From positions 372,001 to 436,000 of the forward strand of contig NZ_JAPSKV010000002.1 of NCBI RefSeq assembly GCF_031181385.1: a DNA stretch of 64,000 bases. Reading direction: 5' to 3'. Below, piece after piece: positions 18,622 through 27,337 of the stretch. The notes beneath the pieces were generated by a model that was not told the DNA's origin, did not search any database, and saw nothing but the letters and a program-made list of their open reading frames with translations. Source of the stretch: Fredinandcohnia onubensis. GTDB taxonomy: Bacteria > Bacillota > Bacilli > Bacillales > Bacillaceae_L. Made by a program: the position numbers and the translations under genes. Within the stretch, counting starts at the first letter, position 1; every line of letters starts with the position of its first letter.

Positions 18622-19056
18622 TTGAGTCTTGGAGCATGGGCTTATCTAGTATTATTTCTTTTCGGATTAGCAATATTAGGAATTGTATATTGGAAAGTTA
18701 GGTCGGGTCGTCTTTTTATCCTTTATTTTACTGTCGCTGGCATTACCCTTTTATTCGATTACTTCGTATATCTTTGGGCGAAAGCTTATGTTTATAAACT
18801 AGGTGTGTTAGACAATGAATTAGATTCACATTTAGGTGCAATGGTTAATGGTCTAGTGCTCCCTGCGTTTGCAGTCTTATTTGTCGTTTTGAGGTGCAGG
18901 TGGTACTGGAGCATTCCGTTGGCTATATTTTTCACCCTTTTTGAACTCATTTTTACAAAATGGGGTATATTTGAAACGAATTGGTGGAGCCCTTGGTATA
19001 CTGTAGCTGGTTTAGCTATTTATTACCCTATTTCTAAACTTTGGTGGGTACATTAA
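18622..19056 (+). CDS. CBO0543-like multi-pass membrane protein, possibly the first half of an interrupted gene
   Basis: 144 residues, four or five predicted helices, TTG start behind GGAGGT. The helix pattern and the ending (TKWGIFETNWWSPWYT) resemble the CBO0543 family of small Bacillus/Clostridium membrane proteins of unknown function. The next open frame (19066) is in the same reading frame and separated only by one TAA codon and three lysine codons. This stretch may therefore be the N-terminal half of a gene split by a nonsense mutation, or the two may be a tight two-gene operon. Confidence 0.6.
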   Translation: MSLGAWAYLVLFLFGLAILGIVYWKVRSGRLFILYFTVAGITLLFDYFVYLWAKAYVYKLGVLDNELDSHLGAMVNGLVLPAFAVLFVVLRCRWYWSIPLAIFFTLFELIFTKWGIFETNWWSPWYTVAGLAIYYPISKLWWVH

Positions 19057-19065
19057 AAAAAGAAA

Positions 19066-19464
19066 TTGATTCACTATGGAACGTTGCTTTTAGCGTTTTA
19101 TGGTATATTTATCCCTCTACACTTTTTGCTCCACGCAGTTATTGATTTGAGAAACTACCATATCGATTGGTTGGAGCAAGTACATCGAGGTAGTTCTGCC
19201 ATCACAACAGTCACTGGTCTTGTTTTTGCCATTTTACTTGCTTTTTTAAGCATTGTTAATGCAAGAAATGGCTGGTATTTTATTATTATTGTTTGCTATA
19301 TTGCTTATGATATAGTGTTGAAAATGATCGGTGTTGTGAAGGCTGAACATACGGTTCTAGATTATACATTAAGCTTTCTTACCTTCTTCCTTGGCTATCT
19401 ATTTGTAAGGTATGCAGATAGAAAAATCAAAGACCTTGTAAATGATGGATCTATAAGAATTTGA
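19066..19464 (+). CDS. small membrane protein or C-terminal half of the preceding gene
   Basis: 132 residues from a TTG at 19066, with four hydrophobic segments and a charged tail. No convincing ribosome binding site is present at the right distance (GGTGGG is 17 bases away). The reading frame is the same as the upstream membrane protein, with a single TAA at 19054-19056 between them. I did not recognise the family. If translated separately it would be a four-helix membrane protein; otherwise it is the distal part of one protein of about 280 residues. Confidence 0.5.
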   Translation: MIHYGTLLLAFYGIFIPLHFLLHAVIDLRNYHIDWLEQVHRGSSAITTVTGLVFAILLAFLSIVNARNGWYFIIIVCYIAYDIVLKMIGVVKAEHTVLDYTLSFLTFFLGYLFVRYADRKIKDLVNDGSIRI

Positions 19465-19506
19465 ATCCGAAGTTACATTTGAAGAAGAATAGTAAATGAA
19501 GAATTC

Positions 19507-19545
19507 GCCTGTCCCCGAATTATATCAGCGGCGGACAGGCTTATT
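19507..19545 (+). terminator. terminator after the membrane protein gene(s)
   Basis: GCCTGTCC and GGACAGGC form an 8-bp GC-rich stem, followed by TTATTTTT on the plus strand. It lies 43 bases past the stop at 19464 and abuts the convergent acetyltransferase gene. Confidence 0.75.
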
Positions 19546-19546
19546 T

Positions 19547-19984
19547 TTAAAGTGTTTTAGTCAAACAAATAATTCGATTTGCTTCTATAAAACCATTTCT
19601 TAAATGGAAATTCAAGCTTACATTATTCTCAAGTTCAACGTCACTTGCAAATTCTTTACACTTTTTGCTCTTTGCCCATTTTTCACAAGCCGATAAAAGC
19701 TGTTTAGCAACACCTTTCCTCCTGTATTCTTCTTCTACAAAAATACCTTCAAGATATCCTACAGGGCTGCTTTCAGTTCCCTCAACATAATCCATTCGTA
19801 ATTGACATTGAGCAAAACCAATTGCAACATTCTCTGCCTTAGCTAAAAAAATGATCGCCTTTTGGTCAAGAATTAACTCAGAAAACTCACTAGATAGTTC
19901 ATTTTCTACATTATCTGGCCATAACAGCAATGCAAGTTTCGTAATAGCTTTTACATCATTATCAGTAGCCTTTACTATTTCCAT
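19547..19984 (-). CDS. GNAT acetyltransferase, AAC(6')-I-like
   Basis: 145 residues, the length of aminoglycoside 6'-N-acetyltransferases of the AAC(6')-I type. Matching features are the ordered segments DYVEGTESSPVGYLEGIFV, the acetyl-CoA loop RRKGVAKQLL, EFASDVELEN and a HLRNGF end. Members acetylate the 6'-amino group of aminoglycosides with acetyl-CoA, but chromosomal relatives often have other or unknown substrates, so resistance is only a possibility. The start ATG has a perfect AGGAGG site. It is 23 bases downstream of the vWA gene stop-start junction on the same strand, so possibly co-transcribed with it. Confidence 0.75.
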   Translation of the reverse strand: MEIVKATDNDVKAITKLALLLWPDNVENELSSEFSELILDQKAIIFLAKAENVAIGFAQCQLRMDYVEGTESSPVGYLEGIFVEEEYRRKGVAKQLLSACEKWAKSKKCKEFASDVELENNVSLNFHLRNGFIEANRIICLTKTL

Positions 19985-20007
19985 AAATTCCTCCTAAATC
20001 GCTCCTT

Positions 20008-20646
20008 CTATCTTGAACGTCGGCTATAATCACGTTCGATTTCTTCCTTCCAGCTTCGGTCTATTTTCTTCCCGCTTCGCAGGTTTGTAACGGCCTCACT
20101 TAACATTTGGTAGTTCAATTGTGTTCCATGTTCGTCAGCATGGTAGTCAACCGCATAATCCTCATCAATCCCAAACTGTGCTGCAGTCGAGACCGCATCA
20201 ATATTCGCACCTAAAAACATGAATTCCCATCCATATGTCTCTTTTTGGTCTTGAACCATTTTTTTGATTTTTTCTGCTGTAAATTCACGGCTTGCATTTT
20301 CCATTCCGTCTGTTGTAATTACAAATAGTACTTTTTCAGCTCGTTCATTTTTGCTCGTGTGTTTTTGAACATTGTTAATTTTTTGGATTGTATAACCGAT
20401 TGCATCTAATAATGCAGTGGTACCACTAACCTCGTAATCTTTTTCAGTGATTGGTGAAATTCCCTTCACATTGATTCGGTCATGCAATAATTCATAATGG
20501 TGATTAAATAAGACTGTGGTGACAAAAGCTTCCCCTTCTGCCTTTTTTTGTTTCTTTAGCATTGAATTGTAACCACCAATTGTATCCGCTTCAAGTCCTG
20601 CCATTGATCCACTCTTATCTAAAATAAACACTAATTCTGTTTTCAT
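20008..20646 (-). CDS. von Willebrand factor A domain protein (TerY-like)
   Basis: 212 residues, almost entirely a vWA domain. The MIDAS motif DKSGSM (Asp10, Ser12, Ser14) opens the protein; later ligands lie in SGTTALLDA and the TTDGMENAS loop. There is no signal peptide or membrane segment, so it is cytoplasmic, like TerY-type vWA proteins. These usually act as metal-dependent protein-binding modules in stress or defence complexes. It follows the macro-domain gene by 83 bases on the same strand. Confidence 0.85.
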   Translation of the reverse strand: MKTELVFILDKSGSMAGLEADTIGGYNSMLKKQKKAEGEAFVTTVLFNHHYELLHDRINVKGISPITEKDYEVSGTTALLDAIGYTIQKINNVQKHTSKNERAEKVLFVITTDGMENASREFTAEKIKKMVQDQKETYGWEFMFLGANIDAVSTAAQFGIDEDYAVDYHADEHGTQLNYQMLSEAVTNLRSGKKIDRSWKEEIERDYSRRSR

Positions 20647-20729
20647 CTTGTTATCCTCCGTTCAAATTTGATTACATCGTAAGAATAACAAGATTAGGAA
20701 CAATATTGGTCGCTTTAAAAGCGACATTT

Positions 20730-21743
20730 TTAAGCACCTAATAACGGCTGGTCGAACATAAATAAAGCTTCATTGATTTCATGAATATTATATTTTGCTT
20801 GTTTAATAAAGTATTCAATGATCACGTCAAATTTGCTGCTATGGGTCAATGTGTAACCAGCAGCAGACAATAAATGAATGGTTTCATCAACATCTAATTG
20901 TAATGCAATCGCAAAGGCAATCGTTGTCTTCTTTTTAGGGGTGTAACCCGCATCTTTGCGTATTTTGGAGAACAATCGACGATCAATATTTGCTCGTTTA
21001 TACGTTTGGGCATCAGTTAACCCTCTTTCATCGATTAAACGAAGAAGTCTTTCGGAAAATGATTCATCCAATTGGTTGACGATATCAGCTAAACTGCTAT
21101 CGACCTGAAGGCTTTCTTCGATTTCGTAGAGTTCGAGTTCGTCCGCTTCCTCAATTGGTTCGGCATTATATAGTTCAATATTTCTAGTACGGTTAAATGT
21201 AGTTTCTATCTCATCTACATAGTGTTCGTCAATATACTGACTTATGGAAACAAACAACTTTTTACTAACACTAAAAGATGCCTTATCAAACACGACGAGA
21301 TATACTAACATCTCGTGATCCATCAGAAATGAGCTAATCGTCGATACCGCTATTTTTAGGGCTTCTTCTTTTGGGTAACCATAGATACCTGTTGATATCA
21401 ATGGAAACGCGACGGATTTGCATTTATGCTGAGTAGCAAGTTCCAATGATTGTGTATAGGAGGATTGTAAGAGCTTTGCCTCGTTCTTAGATCCCCCTTG
21501 CCAAATCGGCCCAGGAGTATGAATGATATATTTTGCTTGCAAATTAAAAGCATCGGTGATAACTGCATGTCCTATTGGGCATTCACCCATTTCACCACAA
21601 GCAGCTTGGAGTTCATCAGCACCCGCAGCATGAAATATTGCTCTACACACACCTCCACCCATCTTCAGCTCTATGTTCGCAGCATTCACTATCGCATCGA
21701 CCTTCATCCTCGTAATGTCATTCCGAACAATCTCAAGCGGCAT
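20730..21743 (-). CDS. macro-domain protein fused to a C-terminal HTH-like domain
   Basis: 337 residues. Residues 1-170 form a macro domain of the YmdB/MacroD type: VDAIVNAANIELKMGGGVCRAI binds ADP-ribose and the STGIYGYP loop completes the site. Such proteins remove ADP-ribose or O-acetyl-ADP-ribose. After an acidic linker (about 185-225), residues about 230-320 contain a helix-turn-helix-like unit (YKRANIDRRLFSKIRKD). The fused C-terminal domain may bind nucleic acid. The start is set by AAAGGAG. Gene order suggests it works with the adjacent vWA protein. The substrate of de-ADP-ribosylation is unknown. Confidence 0.82.
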   Translation of the reverse strand: MPLEIVRNDITRMKVDAIVNAANIELKMGGGVCRAIFHAAGADELQAACGEMGECPIGHAVITDAFNLQAKYIIHTPGPIWQGGSKNEAKLLQSSYTQSLELATQHKCKSVAFPLISTGIYGYPKEEALKIAVSTISSFLMDHEMLVYLVVFDKASFSVSKKLFVSISQYIDEHYVDEIETTFNRTRNIELYNAEPIEEADELELYEIEESLQVDSSLADIVNQLDESFSERLLRLIDERGLTDAQTYKRANIDRRLFSKIRKDAGYTPKKKTTIAFAIALQLDVDETIHLLSAAGYTLTHSSKFDVIIEYFIKQAKYNIHEINEALFMFDQPLLGA

Positions 21744-21782
21744 GACTATCTGCTCCTTTCTCTCTTAGAAACCGGCCTCGTG

Positions 21783-21854
21783 GGTCACGGGGACAGGTCC
21801 ATTACCCCACAACAAATAAAAAATGGGACGAGGTACCTGTCCCTCTGTCCCATT
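21783..21854. repeat. GGGACA/TGTCCC palindromic repeat, copy 1
   Basis: Two blocks are joined by CAACAAATAAA: a GGGGACAGGTCC block and a longer AATGGGAC...GTCCCATT hairpin containing GGTACC. It lies between the macro gene and the PL8 lyase stop. On the minus strand the hairpin is followed by TTTTTT, so it probably terminates the lyase transcript. Confidence 0.75.
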
Positions 21855-21869
21855 ATTTTACTATAAATT

Positions 21870-24800
21870 TTATCCCTTAGGGAGTAGTTGTATTTCCATT
21901 GGCTCTGCGTCTTTGCTATCAAATTCTATAACGGTTTGTCCATTGGAAGCCGATAAGATACGAATTCGGTCATCGGTTGTTCCCAACTCCCATTCCCCTT
22001 CAATCGTTATCTTCATTTGCTTCATCTTACTTTCGGAATGGCGCCATGTCCGTGAATAAATACTTACTTCTTTTTGAGCGCCATTTTCATCATATTGGTC
22101 CTCTTCAATCCCTTCATAGAGACGTAAATCAGGATCAACGGCACTTAAGATGAGCTTCTCGCCTTCCATTTTTGTCATGACCATAGATGGAGTATCAACA
22201 GCTTTCACAATTCCATGCTCAACATCATTATTAACCTCAAATAACGCATATCCAGTAATTCCAGTTGCTTGGTCATGGACAATATGTGCATTCCGGTCTT
22301 GTTGTAGAACATGATAAGGAGCTTGATCAGCATTTTCCATGGCCACAGTAAATGCTTTCATTTCCTCAGCTTTTGTTTTAACCAGTACAGCATATTGGTA
22401 TTTTCCATCTTTAGGGGCATGACCATGATCAATCCATGCTGTTGCAAAGGTTCCTGATGTATCTGAACCATCTTTTTGATCCTTAGACTGCTGTTCAGAG
22501 CGACTAACTGCAAGTGTTTGTCCTGCAGGTACATAGAATCCGTTCTCTTTATTATCAATAATCCATGCGTCATCTGAAAGAGTAAGATTTTCCTTGTAAG
22601 GGAAATCTGTAATCTCCCCCGTTGAAGACATCCAAACTGGTTCATTATCCGCTTGCATATGATTTTGGAATAGCGTGGTTTCTGTCGAATACTCACTATT
22701 CTCATTCTCAATGTCAGACCCAAGAGCAACAATGCGATTGTCAAAAAAGAAATAAGATTTTCGCGCACGATGAGTCCCATCATATTTTGGATGCTCATGA
22801 AGCTTCATCGCAAACATACCGTTTTGTCCTTGTAAACTGAGGCTGCCCGAATAAGTTTCATCAGATAACAACATTTCCTCAAACCCACTAAATTTGTCAA
22901 CGTTTCGTACATCTGAACGTAATTTATCAAGTGGCAAATGAATCGTTGTTGTTCCTGGCCAACGATTCCAATCCCAACCTTCTTGGACATAGCCGCTATC
23001 CTTATGATTATATGAACCCATTATTTGCATTTGACCATAGGACATATATCGGCCATATAGATTAGCGTTTTGATAGGTTTCATTCCCCCATAAATAACGA
23101 CTATATCCTTTTACCCCTACAAGCCAATTATCACGGCGATGTATACCAAGATTTGCATAGTTCATGGACCAAAATCCATTTGGGTCATCCTCAGCTGCAA
23201 CTCCTAACTTCTTAAACTCACGTACCGTCGCATCTTCCTTATCGGTAAGTCTCAAATATGCGGCAGCAACCTCACGATCAATTTCCTCTTTCCCATCCGG
23301 TGTTCCTGCTAATGCCATATATCTATAAGGAGGCAAAACCAAACCTTGAGTTCCTGTTGGGTGGCGCCCCGCTACACTAATTAACCACTGCGTTTTATTT
23401 GAATACAAACGCATCGACAGCAAGGCCTTTTTTAGTGTTTCATGTGCATCTTCCGCAACTCTGAAAGGAGAATTTGAAAGTACATACATGATAGGTGTAA
23501 CACCTTTGAATGCATCATTAGCATATGCTGGATAATGGTTCGCATGGTGATAAGCAGAGCCATCCTTCTTAAATGCAGCATCTAACCCCTTTGCTGGTCG
23601 AAGTCCTTGAGATAACCAAGCTGAAAAACTCTCCATATCCCGTATCTTCTCCGCTGTATCCTCTTGAACTAGAATACTAGCAAGCATTCCATTCAATGTC
23701 GTGTTTAAAATATCTATATTCCCAACTACGTCTTCCTGAGGAGTGTATATCTTACCAGCACCACTTAACCAAAATATCGTTTTTTGAGTACGTTCTAATC
23801 GCTCAGCTTCACGTAGTACATCACGCATAAGAAAAGCAGAGGTATAGAAACCACGTATATTATAACCAAGGTGATGCATAGTTCCCTGTGAACTACCATC
23901 AATCCAGCCTTGATCTGCTAAATGATCTGCTAAATCGATATACATTGTCTTTAGTTCATTTTTTTCATTTTCATCCTCTGTAGAGAGGTAGGTATTTGCT
24001 ACTACTTGCATAAAATCAGTGTATTTTCTAAGGTCAACTGTATTACTTAAGTATTTAAAGTCCTCTTTTAACGGTGCCGGAATTTGGTCAAAATGTGGCA
24101 TGAACAAGGAGCCCCCACGGATACTTCCTTCATCGCTCCGATTTATACCGAAGGAGGCGAATTCGTTTCGAATATCAGTTAACAATGACTCTGTTACTAT
24201 CTGCTTTTTAAAAACTAATTCTGTAAACTTCTCTTCAATAGCACGAATACCTGCTATTGCAGAATCTGAAACTTCTGATTGAGATTCTGGTGGTGTTAAT
24301 CTCGAATAGTGCAACAACCCGAGCCAGTGACTATTTGCGGCTTCCATAACAGCTGGATTTACAAACGGTACTTGTCGGTCTGGTGTGTGATGACGTGGAT
24401 CAAGAGGTGTGGAGAGCATCATCGAGTCAAAGTATAAGGTGCCTGATTTAGATTCTGGTGCAACAATTGTCATCCGATTCATTTGAGGATGTGGCGTCCC
24501 TTCCATATCACGTTCAAAGGAAACCCAAGCAGTACGCCAACCCGTAAAATTAAGGTTCATTTCAAACCAGCTATCTACCTTATTTCCTCTACTAAATTGG
24601 AAGGTAGCAACATCGTCTACAGGTTTTTCATTGTAAACCCAGACAACAAAGGTATCGATCGATTGGTCCTGATTATTTTCAACATACGGTTTGAAGTTAA
24701 TTTTTTCTTTTACCGTGAGTTTTGACCCATTTTGAAAACTCCATTTCAATGCCTGTCGTCCATCCTTCGAGTGCTCATCGGTGATTTCAAGTGTTCCCTC

Positions 24801-25112
24801 TTTGGAAGTAAAGGTCTTAGGGACACCATTTTCAAACAAGAATAATGGAATCGCAAGTGCTTTAGCATCCTGTTCCATCTGGTAAGCCCTTTTTACTAAA
24901 TCCTCTTTTTTTGATTCCTCCTGAATCACTTCTGCTTGTACTTTTGACGTCTGTGGTTGTGGCCCAATGACGACAAGTGGCATCGCCAAAGTAGCTGTTA
25001 ACGATAACGCAATGATTTTTTTCCCATATCCTCCCTGCATTAATGTAGGTACTGTTAGCTTGTCTATTTCTCGCCGAAACTGTCCCTGGTGTTTATTCTT
25101 TGATTTCTTCAC
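21870..25112 (-). CDS. secreted polysaccharide lyase family 8, chondroitin ABC lyase-like
   Basis: 1080 residues. A signal-type hydrophobic segment lies at about 30-50. It is followed by the beta-sandwich Lyase_N domain (about 90-250), an alpha/alpha toroid with the catalytic region, and C-terminal beta domains. Catalytic residues match the Proteus chondroitinase ABC pattern: His523 and Tyr530 (7 apart, in NHYPAY context), Arg583 in AGRHP, and Glu711 in QEGWDWNR. It cleaves uronic-acid-containing glycosaminoglycans by beta-elimination outside the cell. A GTG start follows GGGGAG with 7-base spacing; a nearby ATG is out of frame. No GAG transport or hydrolase genes adjoin it, so it stands alone. 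True substrate untested. Confidence 0.88.
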   Translation of the reverse strand: MKKSKNKHQGQFRREIDKLTVPTLMQGGYGKKIIALSLTATLAMPLVVIGPQPQTSKVQAEVIQEESKKEDLVKRAYQMEQDAKALAIPLFLFENGVPKTFTSKEGTLEITDEHSKDGRQALKWSFQNGSKLTVKEKINFKPYVENNQDQSIDTFVVWVYNEKPVDDVATFQFSRGNKVDSWFEMNLNFTGWRTAWVSFERDMEGTPHPQMNRMTIVAPESKSGTLYFDSMMLSTPLDPRHHTPDRQVPFVNPAVMEAANSHWLGLLHYSRLTPPESQSEVSDSAIAGIRAIEEKFTELVFKKQIVTESLLTDIRNEFASFGINRSDEGSIRGGSLFMPHFDQIPAPLKEDFKYLSNTVDLRKYTDFMQVVANTYLSTEDENEKNELKTMYIDLADHLADQGWIDGSSQGTMHHLGYNIRGFYTSAFLMRDVLREAERLERTQKTIFWLSGAGKIYTPQEDVVGNIDILNTTLNGMLASILVQEDTAEKIRDMESFSAWLSQGLRPAKGLDAAFKKDGSAYHHANHYPAYANDAFKGVTPIMYVLSNSPFRVAEDAHETLKKALLSMRLYSNKTQWLISVAGRHPTGTQGLVLPPYRYMALAGTPDGKEEIDREVAAAYLRLTDKEDATVREFKKLGVAAEDDPNGFWSMNYANLGIHRRDNWLVGVKGYSRYLWGNETYQNANLYGRYMSYGQMQIMGSYNHKDSGYVQEGWDWNRWPGTTTIHLPLDKLRSDVRNVDKFSGFEEMLLSDETYSGSLSLQGQNGMFAMKLHEHPKYDGTHRARKSYFFFDNRIVALGSDIENENSEYSTETTLFQNHMQADNEPVWMSSTGEITDFPYKENLTLSDDAWIIDNKENGFYVPAGQTLAVSRSEQQSKDQKDGSDTSGTFATAWIDHGHAPKDGKYQYAVLVKTKAEEMKAFTVAMENADQAPYHVLQQDRNAHIVHDQATGITGYALFEVNNDVEHGIVKAVDTPSMVMTKMEGEKLILSAVDPDLRLYEGIEEDQYDENGAQKEVSIYSRTWRHSESKMKQMKITIEGEWELGTTDDRIRILSASNGQTVIEFDSKDAEPMEIQLLPKG

Positions 25113-25199
25113 CCATACTCTCCCCTTTCAACATCAAATTGTAAAACGCTTACATTCTTTAATGTTAAATAAAAAGCAAAATAAAAAAAGGGGAAAAGA

Positions 25200-25230
25200 T
25201 TATACCCCCCTACAAAAAGGATGGGTATAT
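25200..25230 (-). terminator. probable terminator after the 296-residue protein gene
   Basis: TATACCC and GGGTATA form a 7-bp stem with a 15-base loop, followed on the minus strand by ATCTTTTCCCC and a T-rich tract. It lies about 60 bases beyond the stop at 25291 and before the PL8 gene. Confidence 0.5.
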
Positions 25231-25249
25231 TTTCCTAAACCGATAGCAA

Positions 25250-25291
25250 CAAGGACAAAGACCCAAACCTAGAAATGGGTTCCTGTCCCGT
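25250..25291. repeat. degenerate GGGACA/TGTCCC repeat, copy 2
   Basis: GGACAAAGACCC and GGGTTCCTGTCCCG flank a short spacer. It is a decayed relative of the other copies, touching the stop codon of the upstream gene. Confidence 0.4.
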
Positions 25292-26181
25292 TAATAGATT
25301 TCTTTTTCGAAGCTATCTCCGTTACTATACTCGACTTTCATTACTAGTCTGATATTTTCATATTCTTCAACTTGATGGATGTTGAAAAAACGCTCACTAA
25401 CATCTGGTGAGTTTTCTTTGACCATTTCCAATTCTTCTTCACCGATTAAGGTGTCTCCCTTATATTTTAAGAGGGTTGCTTTTTCTACATATACAGATTT
25501 TTCATCAATCTGATAATTAATTAACGTAATATCTAATTTTGATTTAAAAATATGAACATCTGTCTGGATAATTCCGTAAAAACTCGATCTCAAATCACCT
25601 AAAAATTCATTCTGAAGTTCACTGCTTTTAACCATATCATCATAAGAAACCGTAACATAAAATTGAATCCTATCATTCCCATCAATGGCTTCTTTTTCTG
25701 ATGCCTCTTCACTGTGATAGGAATCTGATGTAATCAGGCCGACATGCCATTGCGGCTCCTTATCAAATCTAAAAGGCACTTGTACCTGGAAAAGACCATT
25801 TTGCATTTCTTTTGCAGGAAGAGCTTTATATTCCTCACTCTCACCAAAGGCATAATGAAACACAACCTCTGAATTATTTTGTAACTCCTTGACCTGCCAA
25901 TTAAAAATGGCATTCGCTTGGCCATTTGTTACTGCATTATTATCAATCTCCATCGTAATCCTTCTAATCCAGCTCTGTTCATTTTTAAATTCTTCTAAAG
26001 CACTGTACACTTGTGTTGCCTGACCATCAATACTAGAGGTAATATCATGTTGAAAGTTAGAAATATTGCTTACCTGCCCTTCCAGCTGGTTCACTTTCGA
26101 TACTAACGTAAAATTTAACACCAAACTCCCCAACAAAGCCAGCACTACAAAAATCCTAAAATTCCTCTCGATCCCCATCAT
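25291..26181 (-). CDS. unrecognised membrane-anchored extracytoplasmic protein
   Basis: 296 residues. One N-terminal transmembrane anchor (residues 10-27) is followed by a short coiled-coil-like stretch (about 28-70, SKVNQLEGQVSNISN) and a predominantly beta-type soluble region rich in Asp/Glu. No catalytic motif is visible. The orientation suggests the bulk lies outside the cytoplasmic membrane. I do not recognise a named family. Upstream and downstream are repeat copies, and the neighbours (PL8 lyase, UvsE) give no functional hint. Confidence 0.75.
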   Translation of the reverse strand: MMGIERNFRIFVVLALLGSLVLNFTLVSKVNQLEGQVSNISNFQHDITSSIDGQATQVYSALEEFKNEQSWIRRITMEIDNNAVTNGQANAIFNWQVKELQNNSEVVFHYAFGESEEYKALPAKEMQNGLFQVQVPFRFDKEPQWHVGLITSDSYHSEEASEKEAIDGNDRIQFYVTVSYDDMVKSSELQNEFLGDLRSSFYGIIQTDVHIFKSKLDITLINYQIDEKSVYVEKATLLKYKGDTLIGEEELEMVKENSPDVSERFFNIHQVEEYENIRLVMKVEYSNGDSFEKEIY

Positions 26182-26251
26182 CTCCCCATAAAAAATAGAA
26201 ACTTCCGCATAATAACATCATATTCTCCTTACATTAAATATAACAAAATTC

Positions 26252-26316
26252 TGGGACATAAGGACAGGTTCCTTGTCCCACCGCAAATAAAAAAAGGGAC
26301 TGGGCAGCCCCGTTCC
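26252..26316. repeat. GGGACA/TGTCCC palindromic repeat, copy 3
   Basis: A GGGACATAAGGACAGG...CCTTGTCCC block, the linker CGCAAATAAAAAA (close to the linker of copy 1) and a GGGACTGGGCAGCCCC block. It lies in the 149-base divergent gap ahead of the first uvsE. Confidence 0.75.
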
Positions 26317-26330
26317 AAAAGAGGGTAAAA

Positions 26331-27284
26331 ATGAGAATTCGTTTTGGTTATGTGGCAAATGCATTAGGTTTATGGGATTCGAGTCCTTCAAAATCATTAA
26401 CTTTCACACGGTATGCAGCACTTCCTAAAGATGAACGTATGGAAAAGCTAAAATTTGTGACCGCACAGAATTTACTTCATACAAAGAGAATTCTGCATTA
26501 TAATATCGCACATGAAATTGAGGTTTACCGGCTTTCAAGCTCACTTGTCCCATTGGCCACCCACCCTGAGGTCATGTGGGATTTCATTACTCCCTTTAAG
26601 AATGAATGGGACGAACTTGGGCGACTTATCAAACAATTTAATATGAGGGTAAGCTTTCACCCGAATCAGTTCACCCTTTTTACAAGTCCAAGAGAAGAAG
26701 TCACGACGAACGCTGTAAGCGATATGGAGTTTCATTTCAAGATGCTTAAAGCGTTAAATGCGCTTGACAAAGGAGTCCTTAATATACATATAGGTGGTGC
26801 GTATGGGGATAAGGAAACATCATTATCACGTTTTCATCAAAACCTTAAACAACTACCAAATGAAATAAAAAAACAAATGACACTTGAAAATGATGATAAA
26901 ACCTATGATGTAGAAGAAACACTGATTACTTGTGAAAAAGAAAACATTCCAATGGTTCTCGATTACCATCACTATATGGCAAATATGGGAGACGTCGACC
27001 TTCCTCTTTATTTGGAACGCATTTTCCATACTTGGAATGACAGGGCTACTGTACCAAAGGTGCATATTTCATCACCCAAATCAGATAATGCCTACCGTTC
27101 ACATGCTGATTTTGTGTCACTAGATTTTATTATGCCTTTTTTAAAAATGGCTAAGGAGCTTGATGAAGACTTCGATATCATGATTGAAGCCAAGCAAAAA
27201 AACCTTGCCATGCACAAACTCGTTGAAGAAATATCGAAAATCAGAGGAGTTAAGCGAACATCTAGCTCAACAGTGGAGTGGTAG
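26331..27284 (+). CDS. uvsE: UV DNA damage endonuclease UvsE (first copy)
   Basis: 317 residues, TIM-barrel UVDE family. The conserved opening RFGYVANALGLW, the segment RVSFHPNQFTLF, the metal-binding LENDD and VLDYHHYMAN motifs, and KVHISSPK and MIEAKQK near the end are all present. The enzyme nicks DNA immediately 5' of UV photoproducts and abasic sites and opens an alternative excision repair route, using divalent metal ions. It is followed 54 bases later by a second UvsE gene and further on by the SplAB photoproduct repair genes. Confidence 0.93.
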   Translation: MRIRFGYVANALGLWDSSPSKSLTFTRYAALPKDERMEKLKFVTAQNLLHTKRILHYNIAHEIEVYRLSSSLVPLATHPEVMWDFITPFKNEWDELGRLIKQFNMRVSFHPNQFTLFTSPREEVTTNAVSDMEFHFKMLKALNALDKGVLNIHIGGAYGDKETSLSRFHQNLKQLPNEIKKQMTLENDDKTYDVEETLITCEKENIPMVLDYHHYMANMGDVDLPLYLERIFHTWNDRATVPKVHISSPKSDNAYRSHADFVSLDFIMPFLKMAKELDEDFDIMIEAKQKNLAMHKLVEEISKIRGVKRTSSSTVEW

Positions 27285-27307
27285 GGACACAGGTTCCTTA
27301 TCTCACT
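27281..27307. repeat. partial GGGACA repeat, copy 4
   Basis: TAGGGACACAGGTTCCTTATCTCACT begins at the stop codon of the first uvsE; it is half of the element with a decayed right arm. Confidence 0.5.
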
Positions 27308-27337
27308 AGTAATCGTTAATAAAATGTGAGGTGAATA

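Noticed and set aside
19547-19984. Confident aminoglycoside resistance gene
   Set aside because: The family resemblance is good, but chromosomal AAC(6')-like proteins often lack resistance activity and no mobile element is linked, so only a family-level call is made.
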